64,000 bases of DNA from assembly GCA_963573305.1 (NCBI GenBank), contig OY754327.1:181606386-181670385 (forward strand), read 5' to 3'. Position 1 is the stretch's first letter, and every line of letters begins with the position of its first letter. The translations under genes and the position numbers were made by a program. This DNA is from Pyrrhosoma nymphula (lineage: Eukaryota > Arthropoda > Insecta > Odonata > Coenagrionidae). Below are positions 49,401-56,879 of the stretch, piece after piece. Below the pieces are notes generated by a model. The model was not told the origin of the DNA and searched no databases. It was given only the letters and a program-made list of their open reading frames with translations.

Positions 49401-49483
49401 CTAAACATTTTGAATGAACTTCAAATTAAATGTTTTAATTTCAGAAGGGAGTTAAATCATCTGTCCCGGTCCTTCCTACGTAG
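22313..49483 (+). CDS. RAI1/TCF20-family chromatin protein (seven exons, N-terminus not found)
   Basis: Exons 22313-22477, 29041-29424, 35928-36275, 36973-40415, 43219-43446, 46159-46302 and 49445-49483 join in frame into about 1,583 residues. Residues 1-1150 are low-complexity, rich in Pro, Ser, Gly and Gln. An AT-hook (PARGRPK, about residue 1167) and basic clusters (PRKRKRKK, VKRKKKKKK) follow. GPYIRMEGLRDGPRRVTVVN (about 1293-1313) matches the short motif that precedes the zinc module in RAI1 and TCF20. The C-terminus is an ePHD: CIFC..LGDLFGPYF, WVHEECALW, MCGKCGVAGANIGC, HYPCA, CPPH. Vertebrate relatives are nuclear, nucleosome-binding regulators of transcription; that role is inferred here. 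No in-frame ATG occurs in the first exon found. An in-frame ATG at 22291, just before its acceptor, would serve only if that splice were unused. The final exon is the least certain. Confidence 0.85.
22478..26241. other. Intron sequence with small repeats
   Basis: AT-rich intron. A segment of about 50 bp is tandemly duplicated (23957-24006 and 24030-24078, sharing ttggttgtttggatt). A perfect 12-bp stem with 7-nt loop lies at 24749-24779. A faint copy of the LINE 3' terminal block (catctactcctatactgcccc..ggtgtgaggggtgttag) is at 25897-25950. No exon recognised. Confidence 0.45.
26242..26537. mobile_element. hAT-type MITE with 8-bp target duplication
   Basis: The ends are CAGGGCCGTATTTA and, reversed, CAGGGACGTATTTA. 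The 296-bp element is flanked by a perfect direct repeat CCTATGTG (26234-26241 and 26538-26545), the 8-bp duplication expected of hAT. The interior has two similar gccgggggcct blocks near each end (about 26278 and 26503) and no coding capacity. Confidence 0.88.
26538..27681. other. AT-rich intron, nothing recognised
   Basis: No exon, RNA gene or element end was recognised between the hAT MITE and the foldback element. Confidence 0.45.
27682..28108. repeat. Foldback element with diverged arms of 130-150 bp
   Basis: The left arm (27682-27834) and right arm (27976-28108) are reverse complements with scattered differences and small indels. Shared blocks include aaacatggttttat, actaaaaagtagaaaataatttt and caaccaacatttgtgat. 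The interior is about 140 bp. No coding potential. The divergence suggests an older insertion than the 14341 palindrome. Superfamily not determined. Confidence 0.7.
28109..29040. other. Intron sequence before the exon at 29041
   Basis: AT-rich; ends in the acceptor ggtttactttcag. Short open frames are unsupported. Confidence 0.5.
29041..29424 (+). CDS. Exon of RAI1/TCF20-like gene (Gln/His/Pro-rich)
   Basis: Acceptor tttactttcag, donor CTTG|GTACAT. Phase 1-1, 384 bp. It joins the previous exon to read GGGLYVEQQGPYSRG and continues with YPPSPQNH, QQQP and RQQQAHGQLQAQ tracts. Such Gln/Pro tracts fit the activation-type N-terminal half of RAI1/TCF20 proteins. Confidence 0.85.
29425..30984. other. 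Intron sequence with a perfect 15-bp hairpin
   Basis: AT-rich. GACAGTGAAACTTCA (30043-30057) pairs perfectly with 30071-30085 across a 13-nt loop. At 43 nt the hairpin is short for a microRNA precursor and the flanks do not extend the stem. No exon found. Confidence 0.5.
30985..31752. mobile_element. pogo/Tigger-like MITE
   Basis: A perfect 23-bp terminal inverted repeat starts CAGGCAGTCCCCGAGTTACG at both ends. TA dinucleotides flank it (30983-30984 and 31753-31754), the Tc1/mariner/pogo duplication. Secondary cgacttacg motifs repeat inside both ends. At 768 bp it has no recognisable DDE transposase; the open frame 31359-31772 runs through the right end and is not a gene. Confidence 0.85.
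32555..34789. mobile_element. DNA transposon with CAGGGTGGC ends, copy 1 (with nested insertion)
   Basis: It starts CAGGGTGGC and ends GCCACCCTG, flanked by TATTA on both sides (32550-32554 and 34790-34794). Subterminal regions carry repeated gtcaggga motifs. It aligns over most of its length with the copy at 47197-48499, for example at cccaccctttattt and cgctgacgtgcatg. About 1 kb between 33558 and 34560 has no counterpart in copy 2 and includes a Penelope-like insertion at 34122. A 5-bp duplication with CAG ends could fit a hAT5-like or other group; no transposase domain is readable. Confidence 0.85.
34122..34304 (-). mobile_element. Truncated Penelope-like element with hammerhead-like motif
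   Basis: A 183-bp insertion is flanked by a perfect 12-bp duplication AAATCTTACATT (34110-34121 and 34305-34316). It contains inverted arms (about 34125-34170 and 34212-34258) including ttggttatattccacacaaa. On the minus strand the centre reads ttgagaatGACCtgaaaaGGTCGAAACCGGTCGTG. GACC/GGTC forms stem II, followed by GAAA and CCGG, the layout of the type I hammerhead ribozymes of Penelope-like elements. The CUGANGA core is altered (TTGAGAA), so cleavage is doubtful. It is nested in the CAGGGTGGC transposon and therefore younger. Confidence 0.6.
34795..35927. other. Intron sequence before the exon at 35928
   Basis: AT-rich with a C-rich patch at 34863-34886. It ends in the acceptor ttgcctgtggctgcag. 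No other feature recognised. Confidence 0.5.
35928..36275 (+). CDS. Exon of RAI1/TCF20-like gene (Pro/Ser/Thr-rich)
   Basis: Acceptor gtggctgcag, donor TCAGG|GTAAGTT. Phase 1-1, 348 bp. Encodes PGSQQQWSDYSATQSRM followed by SPNSPSPAHTPTPP and similar Ser-Pro/Thr-Pro repeats, many of which are potential proline-directed phosphorylation sites. Minus-strand frames across it are shadows of the composition. Confidence 0.88.
36276..36972. other. Short intron
   Basis: AT-rich intron ending in ttttttccatgcag. Open frames that run from it into the next exon are read-through of that exon's frame. Confidence 0.6.
36973..40415 (+). CDS. Large exon of RAI1/TCF20-like gene, through the first half of the ePHD
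   Basis: Acceptor ttccatgcag, donor AAGAAG|GTGAGA; 3,443 bp starting in phase 1 and ending in phase 0. It encodes some 1,147 residues: Gly/Pro/Ser-rich disorder; a short hydrophobic island EVEDQLAMMFAGI (about 39355); the AT-hook PARGRPK (about 39575); basic clusters (39651, 39850); GPYIRMEGLRDGPRR and VTVVN; and the ePHD start TWVCIFCRRS..LGDLFGPYF (40200). Acidic and basic runs after GPYF form the linker seen in RAI1/TCF20. Codon use is even and free of stops, with weak similarity to low-complexity regions only before the C-terminus. Confidence 0.95.
40416..40732. other. Intron start before the Harbinger MITE
   Basis: AT-rich intron. A segment tcttatgtagtcttatgtaagggga (around 40590) resembles debris also seen at 33760 and 34310; its origin is not determined. 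Confidence 0.4.
40733..41142. mobile_element. PIF/Harbinger-type MITE
   Basis: Inverted ends of about 38 bp begin AGCCCGTTTCACACGAC and differ by about one base. TAA duplications flank the element (40730-40732 and 41143-41145). The interior is built from repeats of ctagtatactag-like palindromic units. It is 410 bp with no coding capacity. The ends differ from those of the element at 685-1409, so it is a separate family. Confidence 0.88.
41143..42889. other. Intron sequence with unidentified coding-like debris
   Basis: 42050-42480 is richer in GC and has overlapping frames on both strands (for example 42130-42375 plus). I cannot match these to a family. The rest is AT-rich intron. Confidence 0.35.
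42890..42967 (-). mobile_element. piggyBac-like terminus
   Basis: Read on the minus strand from TTAA (42964-42967), the end is CACTAGGACGGAAG followed by aaaacctt-type spacer and the palindrome GGGTCAATTTGACCC (42908-42922). TTAA target, C-rich start and an internal GGGTCA..TGACCC palindrome are typical of piggyBac-like elements. The opposite end was not found, so only a terminal fragment is called; the inner border is arbitrary. Confidence 0.5.
43219..43446 (+). CDS. Exon of RAI1/TCF20-like gene, middle of the ePHD
   Basis: Acceptor acatttacag, donor AAAATG|GTCAGT. 228 bp, phase 0-0. Encodes the linker AKRRWSVTTSTPGFSL and then LEVWVHEECALWAAGLYQ, IGSRIVGLNEAVWSSAKM. The WVHE-x-CALW block with the following V/I-G-L-x-E-A helix is the middle of the RAI1/TCF20 ePHD and supplies His/Cys zinc ligands. 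Confidence 0.92.
43545..43640 (+). mobile_element. pogo/Tigger-like terminus with internal palindrome
   Basis: TA followed by CAGTTGAGCACCCTTAATCC and then ggcaccatcgg has the form of a pogo/Tigger terminal repeat. AGCACCCTTAATCCGGCA (about 43551-43568) and a reversed copy with three differences (about 43602-43619) make an imperfect hairpin. The matching right end was not found in the window, so this may be a solo end or a small damaged MITE. Confidence 0.45.
43731..44089 (+). repeat. tRNA-containing repeat, plus-strand copy of an inverted pair
   Basis: 359 bp matching the reverse complement of 45092-45449 with few differences. About 43912-43982 is tRNA-like: an A-box-like TGGCAGAGCGGTTAGAGGC and a B-box-like GGTTGGAATCC (43964-43974). 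Acceptor-stem pairing is absent, so it is a tRNA-derived promoter and not a tRNA gene. The pair may be two SINEs in opposite orientation or the long ends of one 1.7-kb foldback element. The 106-codon open frame inside is conserved only because the repeat is. Confidence 0.7.
44090..45091. other. Spacer between the inverted tRNA-containing repeats
   Basis: 1 kb with no recognised coding domain. The central part (44150-44350) is slightly GC-richer. If the two arms belong to one element, this is its interior and it encodes nothing that I recognise. Confidence 0.4.
45092..45449 (-). repeat. tRNA-containing repeat, minus-strand copy of an inverted pair
   Basis: 358 bp, the reverse partner of 43731-44089. 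The tRNA-like part (45268-45199, minus) has a better A box, TGGCCGAGCGGTTAGAGG, resembling Ser/Leu tRNAs, and the B-box-like GGTTGGAATCC. As in the other copy the acceptor ends do not pair. No direct repeats clearly flank either arm. Confidence 0.7.
45450..46158. other. Intron sequence before the exon at 46159
   Basis: AT-rich; acceptor atcaactctgtag. Nothing else recognised. Confidence 0.45.
46159..46302 (+). CDS. Exon of RAI1/TCF20-like gene, PHD part of the ePHD
   Basis: Acceptor caactctgtag, donor CATATG|GTAAGA. 144 bp, phase 0-0. Encodes MCGKCGVAGANIGCVRRGC, HLHYPCARDHGW, EDEFLASCPPHM. Cysteines, HYPCA and CPPH line up with the atypical PHD of RAI1/TCF20, including the start with Met-Cys after the Met that ends the previous exon. 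The Cys that follows HYPCA..G in the vertebrate proteins is Trp here. Confidence 0.92.
46303..47196. other. Intron sequence
   Basis: AT-rich with no recognised element until the CAGGGTGGC transposon at 47197. The 107-codon frame 46930-47253 crosses that element's end and is not a gene. Confidence 0.45.
47197..48499. mobile_element. DNA transposon with CAGGGTGGC ends, copy 2
   Basis: It starts CAGGGTGGC and ends GCCACCCTG, flanked by ATTCA on both sides (47192-47196 and 48500-48504). Repeated gtcaggga/aactgggaaaacctgg motifs lie near the ends. At 1,303 bp it is collinear with copy 1 apart from the roughly 1 kb that copy 1 has extra. No intact transposase is readable. Confidence 0.87.
48500..49444. 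other. Last intron sequence with an (AT)n microsatellite
   Basis: An (AT)n run lies at about 48588-48608. The intron ends in the good acceptor aaatgttttaatttcag. Nothing else recognised. Confidence 0.5.
49445..49483 (+). CDS. Probable terminal coding exon of RAI1/TCF20-like gene
   Basis: After acceptor ttttaatttcag the phase-0 frame reads KGVKSSVPVLPT and stops at TAG (49481-49483). RAI1 and TCF20 end within a few residues of the CPKH of the ePHD, so a 12-residue tail is the expected length. It is supported by splice site and phase only; a different last exon further down cannot be excluded. Confidence 0.55.
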   Translation, partial: KGVKSSVPVLPT

Positions 49484-52400
49484 TGTGCTTGTATGGTTGC
49501 GTGAGTGATATACATGCTAATGTGAGTGGTGTAGTGATGTGGCCAAAGCAATGCCAAACAGAAACAACAGAGGACATTTGAAGTGGTGAAGTGCTGTGTT
49601 GAGAGTGAAATTCGCTGATTAGCAGTTGTGCGATGAGGCCAGCGAGTGATGTAATGGCTTGGGAATTAGACATGGGCCTTTACATGCCTCCTTTATTACG
49701 AGAAAACGTGGAAGGGCTTGATGGACTTTGTTTGAAAAGTAGTGCTCTTCCCATTGTTTTAGTGTCCATTACTCTCAAAGACCAAATATTGGTGTTCTTT
49801 TTTAATGCAGTGTATGTAAAATTTCAGAAATTGTAATAATTTGCTGGAATTCCCCGTGTATTGGCAGGAGTGTGACATGGCACAAAATGCAATATTTTGT
49901 AGGCATGTGAAAGTACTATTAGTATATGACAACTCAATGCACATCTTTGTGGATGTTGTCCACAAAGATGTTTTTTTAAAAGAAAACCATATAAACTATC
50001 ATCTTCCTGAGCAATTTCTTCTTTCCTATCATTTGTAGCTCTTCTATTCTAGTAGGACCTTATGAAGGGCCTGTACATTTCGAACAAGGAATTGTATATA
50101 ATATTTAACGCTCCATTTTTTGAGTTAGTTAAATGATGTACAATCAAGCTTCAATCTATAGTGCTAGATTCTTATTTACATTCAAATGATGATCATTTGC
50201 AATTGGGCCGCTCATGTATGCTGATTTATGGACTTCATAATTAATTCATAAATAATTATAGGTATTATTATTTCATACAAGAGATCCTTCTTTGTTCAGT
50301 CATTTTTTCATCCAGCTTAAGAAGTTATTTTCTTATCAAAACAAAACCTTAATTTCTAGGATGGTGTTGTACTAGCCTATTCCATTAAGTTCATTCACCT
50401 GTAAAAGAATATTTTAGCTACCTATTATGTGTAGGCTGTGAAAAAGTTTCAGTAGCTTAATATTAGATCATTGGAGCTATTTCTTGATAAATTAATGATT
50501 TATTCATCTTGAAATGTGCAGAAGATTTTCTGCATTTTTAATGTATTATTTTAATTCTGTTTTTATGAAGTAGACCTACATAATTTTGTGTTACAAGTAG
50601 ATGTCTTTTCAATGGACATGATTTTGTGAACATCCATTAAATTTTCTTCGAAGGGCATAGTTCTTACGATTTTGATATGACATTTGAATAAGTATTTTAC
50701 TTGAAAACATTTTATACCCATACACAGCTATCAATCAAATATTCTGCAGTGCTCTCAGAAAAAGAACTGGTACTTAAGATAAACCAGTGACCGTGAATGT
50801 TTCTCGCATTTCAGTTGAAATATTTTAATTTTAAATGCAGTTGTATTAGACAAGTAAGCATGAAGACCTGACTATTTTACTTTTAAAGATTGATTCTGCA
50901 ATTTTTCCTATTTATTGTTAATTTAATTGCAGTTCTGTGTATTTTCATTATGTTAGGTGTCAAAAACAAGCCAAAAATTTGGTTTGCTGTAGTTTTCCAA
51001 TTATAATATGCACTTTTTTGTTTCAAAGCAATGAATATTACGATTTCATAAGGAGTATGGGTATAGACAAAACATATTTTGCTAATTATCCCTGTAATAA
51101 TTTCAGGCAGTTATCATCGTTAACATCAAGTAGTCAGTGACTTTCCTTTGAGTTGTAGGTGAACTTTTTCATTTTTATGCAATGAGAGGTGAGATAAAAC
51201 TACTGAACTAATAATTTGATGCAGGTTAAGCTAATTTTGCATTGGCTGGTCAATGAAGTCTGGCTTACTTGCTCATTAAAGGTGGAAGACTCTGCAGTGG
51301 CACACATGTATGCTAAGTTTGTGTGATGGGCACCTTTTTATGTTGTGCCGCAGTTGGTTTTGATTTACATGACTTCAGTGCTGCTGTTGTTGTACCTGTA
51401 AAATATTCATGAGTAAACTCATTCTGTAAAAATGTTACCCTACAATTATTTGGCAACAGATATAATTTAGAGAATCATTCATTAGTAATTTGTTTGAAGA
51501 AGTGCTTTGATTTCTGCAATTTTACTTTTTTTAGAGGTTCTTTATTGAATTACGTGAATATAAACAGTTCAACTTCCTGACATTCTTTAATTACAATGAA
51601 ATTAGATTCCTTCTCATGCCATGAACTTAACTGTTTTGCTATCACACATGGGTTGTTCATTTTATGAGTTGAAATAAGTCTTGAGTTTTTAGCTGCAATC
51701 TACAGGTTGCTTGACTTAGGCTTAAGTTTTTTAACTGCATATTATGACTGGAAAATTACTGCTTCAGCTAGTGTTATCTGGTTTGAATAGCAATTTTTCT
51801 CTTAATCCATTGTTATAATTCCAAACAAAAGTGTTCCTCTTTACGTTTTGCAGTGATATGGAACCTTGATCTCTATAGTTATTTTCTTGTTTGCTTGGCT
51901 TAATTGTCATCAGTAGGAACTTAATTTCATTGTCAGTCAAAAACTTTTCCTGAAATCTTCAGGTAATTGAATCTAATTTTCCTTTTAGTCAACAACACCT
52001 GACTCACTTGAAAATTTATAGTGCACTACAGTGAGCAACCTTATAATGTAATGGCAGTTATTATTGGTCTAGAAAGCATGCAAGAGAAGGAAAATATATC
52101 GAAGAGCTATAAAATATTTCCCATATGATGATTTTCTTAGGACAAAAAACGGGGTCTGCAGTTGATATCAATTATACTTTCATACATTTTTCTCATCCAC
52201 ATTTCTTCATTTTTTATAGTTATTTGTGATACTAGCGTGAAACATCATGGAATTTTACTTGTACAATGTGGTATGTTATTATATGAGTTGTAGAGTTTAA
52301 GTCACTTTTTTGAATGACTGATGATGCAGCTGGGCTACAGACTGTGAATCTGCAAGTAATGACAAGATTTAGTTTTACCTGGAGAAGTGTTTTTCCATCA

Positions 52401-54429
52401 TGTAAAAAGTAATGCAGCATGTTCAGAAAAGTTATTATTCCTCCTCATCAAAGAAATATTGAAGGAGGCGAAAACATTGCCTTGTTTAAAATGTAAGTGT
52501 AAGGGAATCTCTGAATACATTCAATCTGCAGTTTATTGTGCATATTTTTTTTTTTTTAATCTTCACAGTTTCTTGAATTCAGTCGGTACCTTTGACTTAT
52601 TGTGAGAATTAAGTATTTGTTACTGTTATTATTTTGAGTTCAATTCAAATTTTACCTCTTGAAAGTTAATGGGAGTATAAGTTGCCAAAGTGGGAACAGC
52701 AATTTAAATTATGTTTCTTTGAAAGTAATTATTATTTTGACCTGCACATTCAGGTCCAACTCACGTTATCTGTTCATTTTCTGTTGGAGGCAAAAAGTGT
52801 TAATTAATCAAACTCAGGAAAATGGGTGTGACTCCACAAGAAAAAATAAATTTTTCTGAGAAAATCTGTGGGAGATAAAAAGCTGTGAAATCTGTGGTTA
52901 TTCTGTTGATGTGGACTTAGCAACAAAGAGGCATTCTTGAGCCACAATCTTTTCAATCCTTCAGGGTATTTAATTTAAATTCTTAAGTTTTGTCACATAA
53001 AATTTGGAGAAAGCCTTGCTGTGGGGAATTTATTCTTAGTATTTTTCCCTTCAATGTTTTTTTGGAATACATGTAGAGTTGGAAGAAGAGAAAGAGCTTG
53101 AAGGTATTTCGGCAATGATCACACTGTGATGGATATGTGGGCGCAATGATAGATGCATCTCAGTGTTCGATATATAGATGGATTCATTTTACCATTAGTA
53201 CAGAGAGGAGAAGTGACACCATGAATAGGGTGCTAATTGTTGAATTAGGTTGATCAGTTGTGTGGCTGATGTACCAAAATTGTGGCATGTCAGGAAGAAA
53301 TGTCTCTTGTGTACATATACTTTACCTTCTTCTAATTTTTAATGAGAAGCATTTTATATTGTATTGTTGGACAACAAAACTTTGACTCATTGTGTTAATT
53401 GGTAATCATTTCTGAAAATAGAAAACACAGGCTTCATTATTGTGCACCAGGTCACTTATTCTCTTGCTTTATCACACACTATTCTCTTGTGTTATCCATG
53501 GTGAGAACACTTAAGAGGTGAATCACCCCTTGAATGAATTTTAGTTGCTTAAAAAATCTTAATACATAGCTTATGAATAGCTGAAGAATTTTGCATGACT
53601 CATATGTTATGATTTTCCTACGATGTAACTAAAACGGAGTCACTGTCTAAATATGCTATGGTCTCATGAAATTATGTTTTTAAGCTAGTGAAGTACAAAT
53701 CTGCGGTGAAATTTTACAGAAACTGGCAAATGATGAGGGAGAGGAAGACTGGGGGAGTCATTTTAATTTTTTTAAATCATGTGATTCTTTCAATGCACTA
53801 TATTTTTAGAATTAGTTCATGATCTATTTGTTATTTGCATTCACTAGTTTGCTCTCACTACAATTAGTTTTACCATGAAGCCATTGACATTTCTTTAGGA
53901 GTAAATGATGAGAAGGATAAAATGTCAGCTAATTGCCTAGGTGGCAATTAAGTCTGTTTGCACATAAATGTGCTGAGATGGAATGAAACAACGCCTTGAA
54001 TAATGATTGCTTATGTATAATGAGCCTTAAATACAATAAAATATGTTTTAATGGACTGATATATCATACATAAAAGTGATACTATAGTTAGAGTTAGTCC
54101 AGCAAGTTTTTCTGGTGAATTAAGTTCCGTTCTTTTGTAATTTTCAGCCTTTTGTTGTAATTCTTCATTTGTATCCAGAAAAATTACTGAAGACCCCTTT
54201 AATTGCTTGTCCTGAGTCTCCATTTCATTTCTCCTTGTATTTCTTTGGTGACTGCATCCAAGAGAATTTCAGCTGAATTAATTCAGCAAAGTAGTATTTG
54301 CCTGCATTAAACCTGTCTACAGTGAAAGTGCTCATTTCACTGTGACCTTAAAGTGTGTTCAATGTATAAAGTGAAATTCAGTGTGCTCAGTGAAAAAATA
54401 CCCAATCAGGTGTTGAAATTATGAAACTG
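49484..54429 (+). other. Repeat-poor AT-rich stretch, candidate 3' UTR
   Basis: No element ends or coding domains were recognised. AATAAA signals occur at 52845-52850 and 54035-54040, with another at 55375-55380. A perfect 13-bp stem with 5-nt loop (49941-49971) is followed by a T run. The lack of visible mobile elements over 5 kb contrasts with the rest of the window and would suit a long 3' UTR of the RAI1/TCF20-like transcript. This is inference. Confidence 0.35.
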
Positions 54430-54605
54430 GCTATATTTTATGAATTACCTTCTTGCTGCCCTATCCCTGGTTATGTATTTTGCTTCTGATGCAGTTCTCT
54501 ATTTCTTCATACAGAATATCTTTATCCTTTGGGTCCTAATGGTTAGAATATCTTCCACTGCTTTCATCCATGTTTATCTTGGTCTACCCCTTCCTTCTCA
54601 CCCTT
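54430..54605 (-). pseudogene. Non-LTR retrotransposon ORF2 C-terminus, relic
   Basis: The minus strand reads EGRGRPR-stop-TWMKAVEDIL and then EAKYITRDRAARR. The RGRPR-x-TW-x-x-A-V-x-x-D pattern followed by A-x-DRxxWR is the C-terminal tail common to many LINE ORF2 proteins. Stops show it is dead. Confidence 0.5.
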
Positions 54606-55931
54606 AAATCTTGTATCTCTTGTAATCTTTTACTCATTCAGACTGATAAGTAAGTCAATGCAGCACATTTCTTTCATGTATGTACATTTCTGGAGCAGTT
54701 ATTACTTACTCATTTCTTATTCTTCACCACCTACTCTAATTCCAATAATTATTCTTTACCATGGTTAGATTCTGTGAATGAGTGGGGAGGATTACTGGTA
54801 AATGTATGATAGACCTAAGATTTTTTTGTAATGAGAATGGTTGAGTGGACACATGAGGGTAAATGACAAAACAAATTAATATTTCCCGTAACTTATTCTC
54901 CTAATTCTGTACCAAATATTTGCTATAGATTATTGATGAGAATTGTGCAAATTCAGGATCTTAAGCCTTATGGAGTAAATGGATAACATATTCTATTTTA
55001 AGAGAAAATTGCAATTTATATAAAATTGGAATTTCATTATTGTACGAGAGTCAAATTTGAGTTTAGCAGAGTAGACGTAATTATTAGCTGAGCAAAATGG
55101 TAGAAATGTCATTGAAATTTTTGTCGGTCAGTCAACCACTTTTGCCTATGGAGAACTCTTTAAGCTTGGATCATGAAAATCATTTCAACCAACCAATGGT
55201 TACCCTTATTTGTTTTCTCCATTTAGTGTCATGCTAATACTTTTTCTGTCTTGCTAAGCCTTTATTTGTTACGGTTGTTACCTAGGTATTACATAATTAT
55301 GGAGACTTCATTTCTTTTTGTAAGGTGTCGAGACTTATTTCAGCTAGGTATTTCTTAGAAATGGCCTGAGACCCAATAAAGAGATTTTTTAGTGCACAGA
55401 GGAGCCTAAAGGCTGGGTAGAAAGTCATTTGATGAAAAAATTATATTTTTTAAAGGAAAATTGGAAGGCCTACAGACTTTTTCTGAGGCTGTGGATATAG
55501 GCATATATCTCCATCTGGTTTTCCAAGATACATTCTACCTCAATGTTTAAAAATTTTGTTTTACATATTAGCCATTTGTTGGTTGTATGTTAGATTTTTA
55601 AGTTTTACTGAATGCATACATATTCTTTATTTTGTCAGAATGCTAGTGCAGTAGTGGTAGGCACAGGAAACGGTTGTAGCAAGTTGTGTTGTTGGGGTCT
55701 TCCTGATCTGTGGTCATCCAAGCTAGAGGAGAGAGTACTATGGATTCAAGTAATTTATTTCATGAATCATATTCTCATTTTTTTATTCAGCGATTTGATA
55801 TCTCTGTTCTTGCACCTTGGGGAATATAAAATGCGTGATTTTTCCTTTGGTGGGTGTAAACGACCAAACCTCTTTGTCTGCATCAAACCCCTCCAGTACA
55901 CTAGCGCAAGAAAAAATTTGTATAACATTCA
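54606..55931. other. Spacer, nothing recognised
   Basis: AT-rich DNA. The 111-codon plus frame 55612-55947 has no known domain. Confidence 0.4.
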
Positions 55932-56597
55932 AGCCAATGTGGATTGAGACAAATTACAATGATGAATAACGTTGGTTTTTCTTGTAAGTACAAATAACTT
56001 CTTATGGAGGGACAAGGCTGGGAGCCACCATCAGGGTACACGCTAGGCTGACATTAGTCGTGAAATTCAGAACACATGAATTACGAAAATTCCTTCCCAC
56101 TATTAGTCATAATTTATTCATGACTAAAGCAAAAGCAGAACAAGGAACCAATTGTGAGACAAACTAGTGTCGGAAGATCTCTACCTACAATACCCCACGA
56201 GCTGCTGGTAGCCTTTAAGTCAAACATTAGTCTGACGGAACCAGCCCTGGAACCGAGCCTCCATGAATCGGAGGTGGTTTGTGATGGACGTTATTTCTTC
56301 GTTTCCATTAATCGACTAGATGCTGCTCCCGAAATTTGCCATGAGGGTTGTGACGAAAATAAAATAAGTGCGTGCTTACGAAATAATATTATACTAATGT
56401 TTTTCTTACGTTACTGTGCTTTTGGGAATATTATAAATAATTTCCTAAATGTTTTTGTAAAAAGCAGTCCTGTTAGGCTGAGGCCAGGTGAAATACCTTT
56501 ATACCTGAAATACTTTGATGTTGATTTGTTGTTTAATGAGAGTGGGTGTTTTTTGTTGTGAGCATTAACGATGGCAGAGTGTATCCACATTGGTTTA
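55932..56597. repeat. Possible element bounded by an 11-bp inverted repeat
   Basis: CCAATGTGGAT near 55936 and its reverse ATCCACATTGG near 56586 bound about 660 bp. The stretch is less AT-rich than its flanks and includes a 135-codon plus frame (56154-56561, starting at GTG and not ATG) with no domain I recognise. There is no clear target duplication. It may be a decayed DNA element or a coincidence. Confidence 0.25.
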
Positions 56598-56879
56598 CAT
56601 ACCAAGAATAAGTTCCACCAGACATGAAACTGGAATTCATGCTAACAGTACTGGGTACTAACAGTGGTCTTGGCTTGCCAATTTAGTTTTTTCAGTCTAA
56701 TTTTCTAAGTTTTCTCCGAGAGGATGAAAACTATTAACATGAAACAACATGCATTCTGTCAAACTCAATGCAAGATGCTGGATGGATGTGCACTGAAGAT
56801 AGCTCAAACCACAGGTTCATTCATCGGTCATTCAATACTAAGATTGGTTGACTGCAGCCCTCCTTCCTTCACCTATCTA

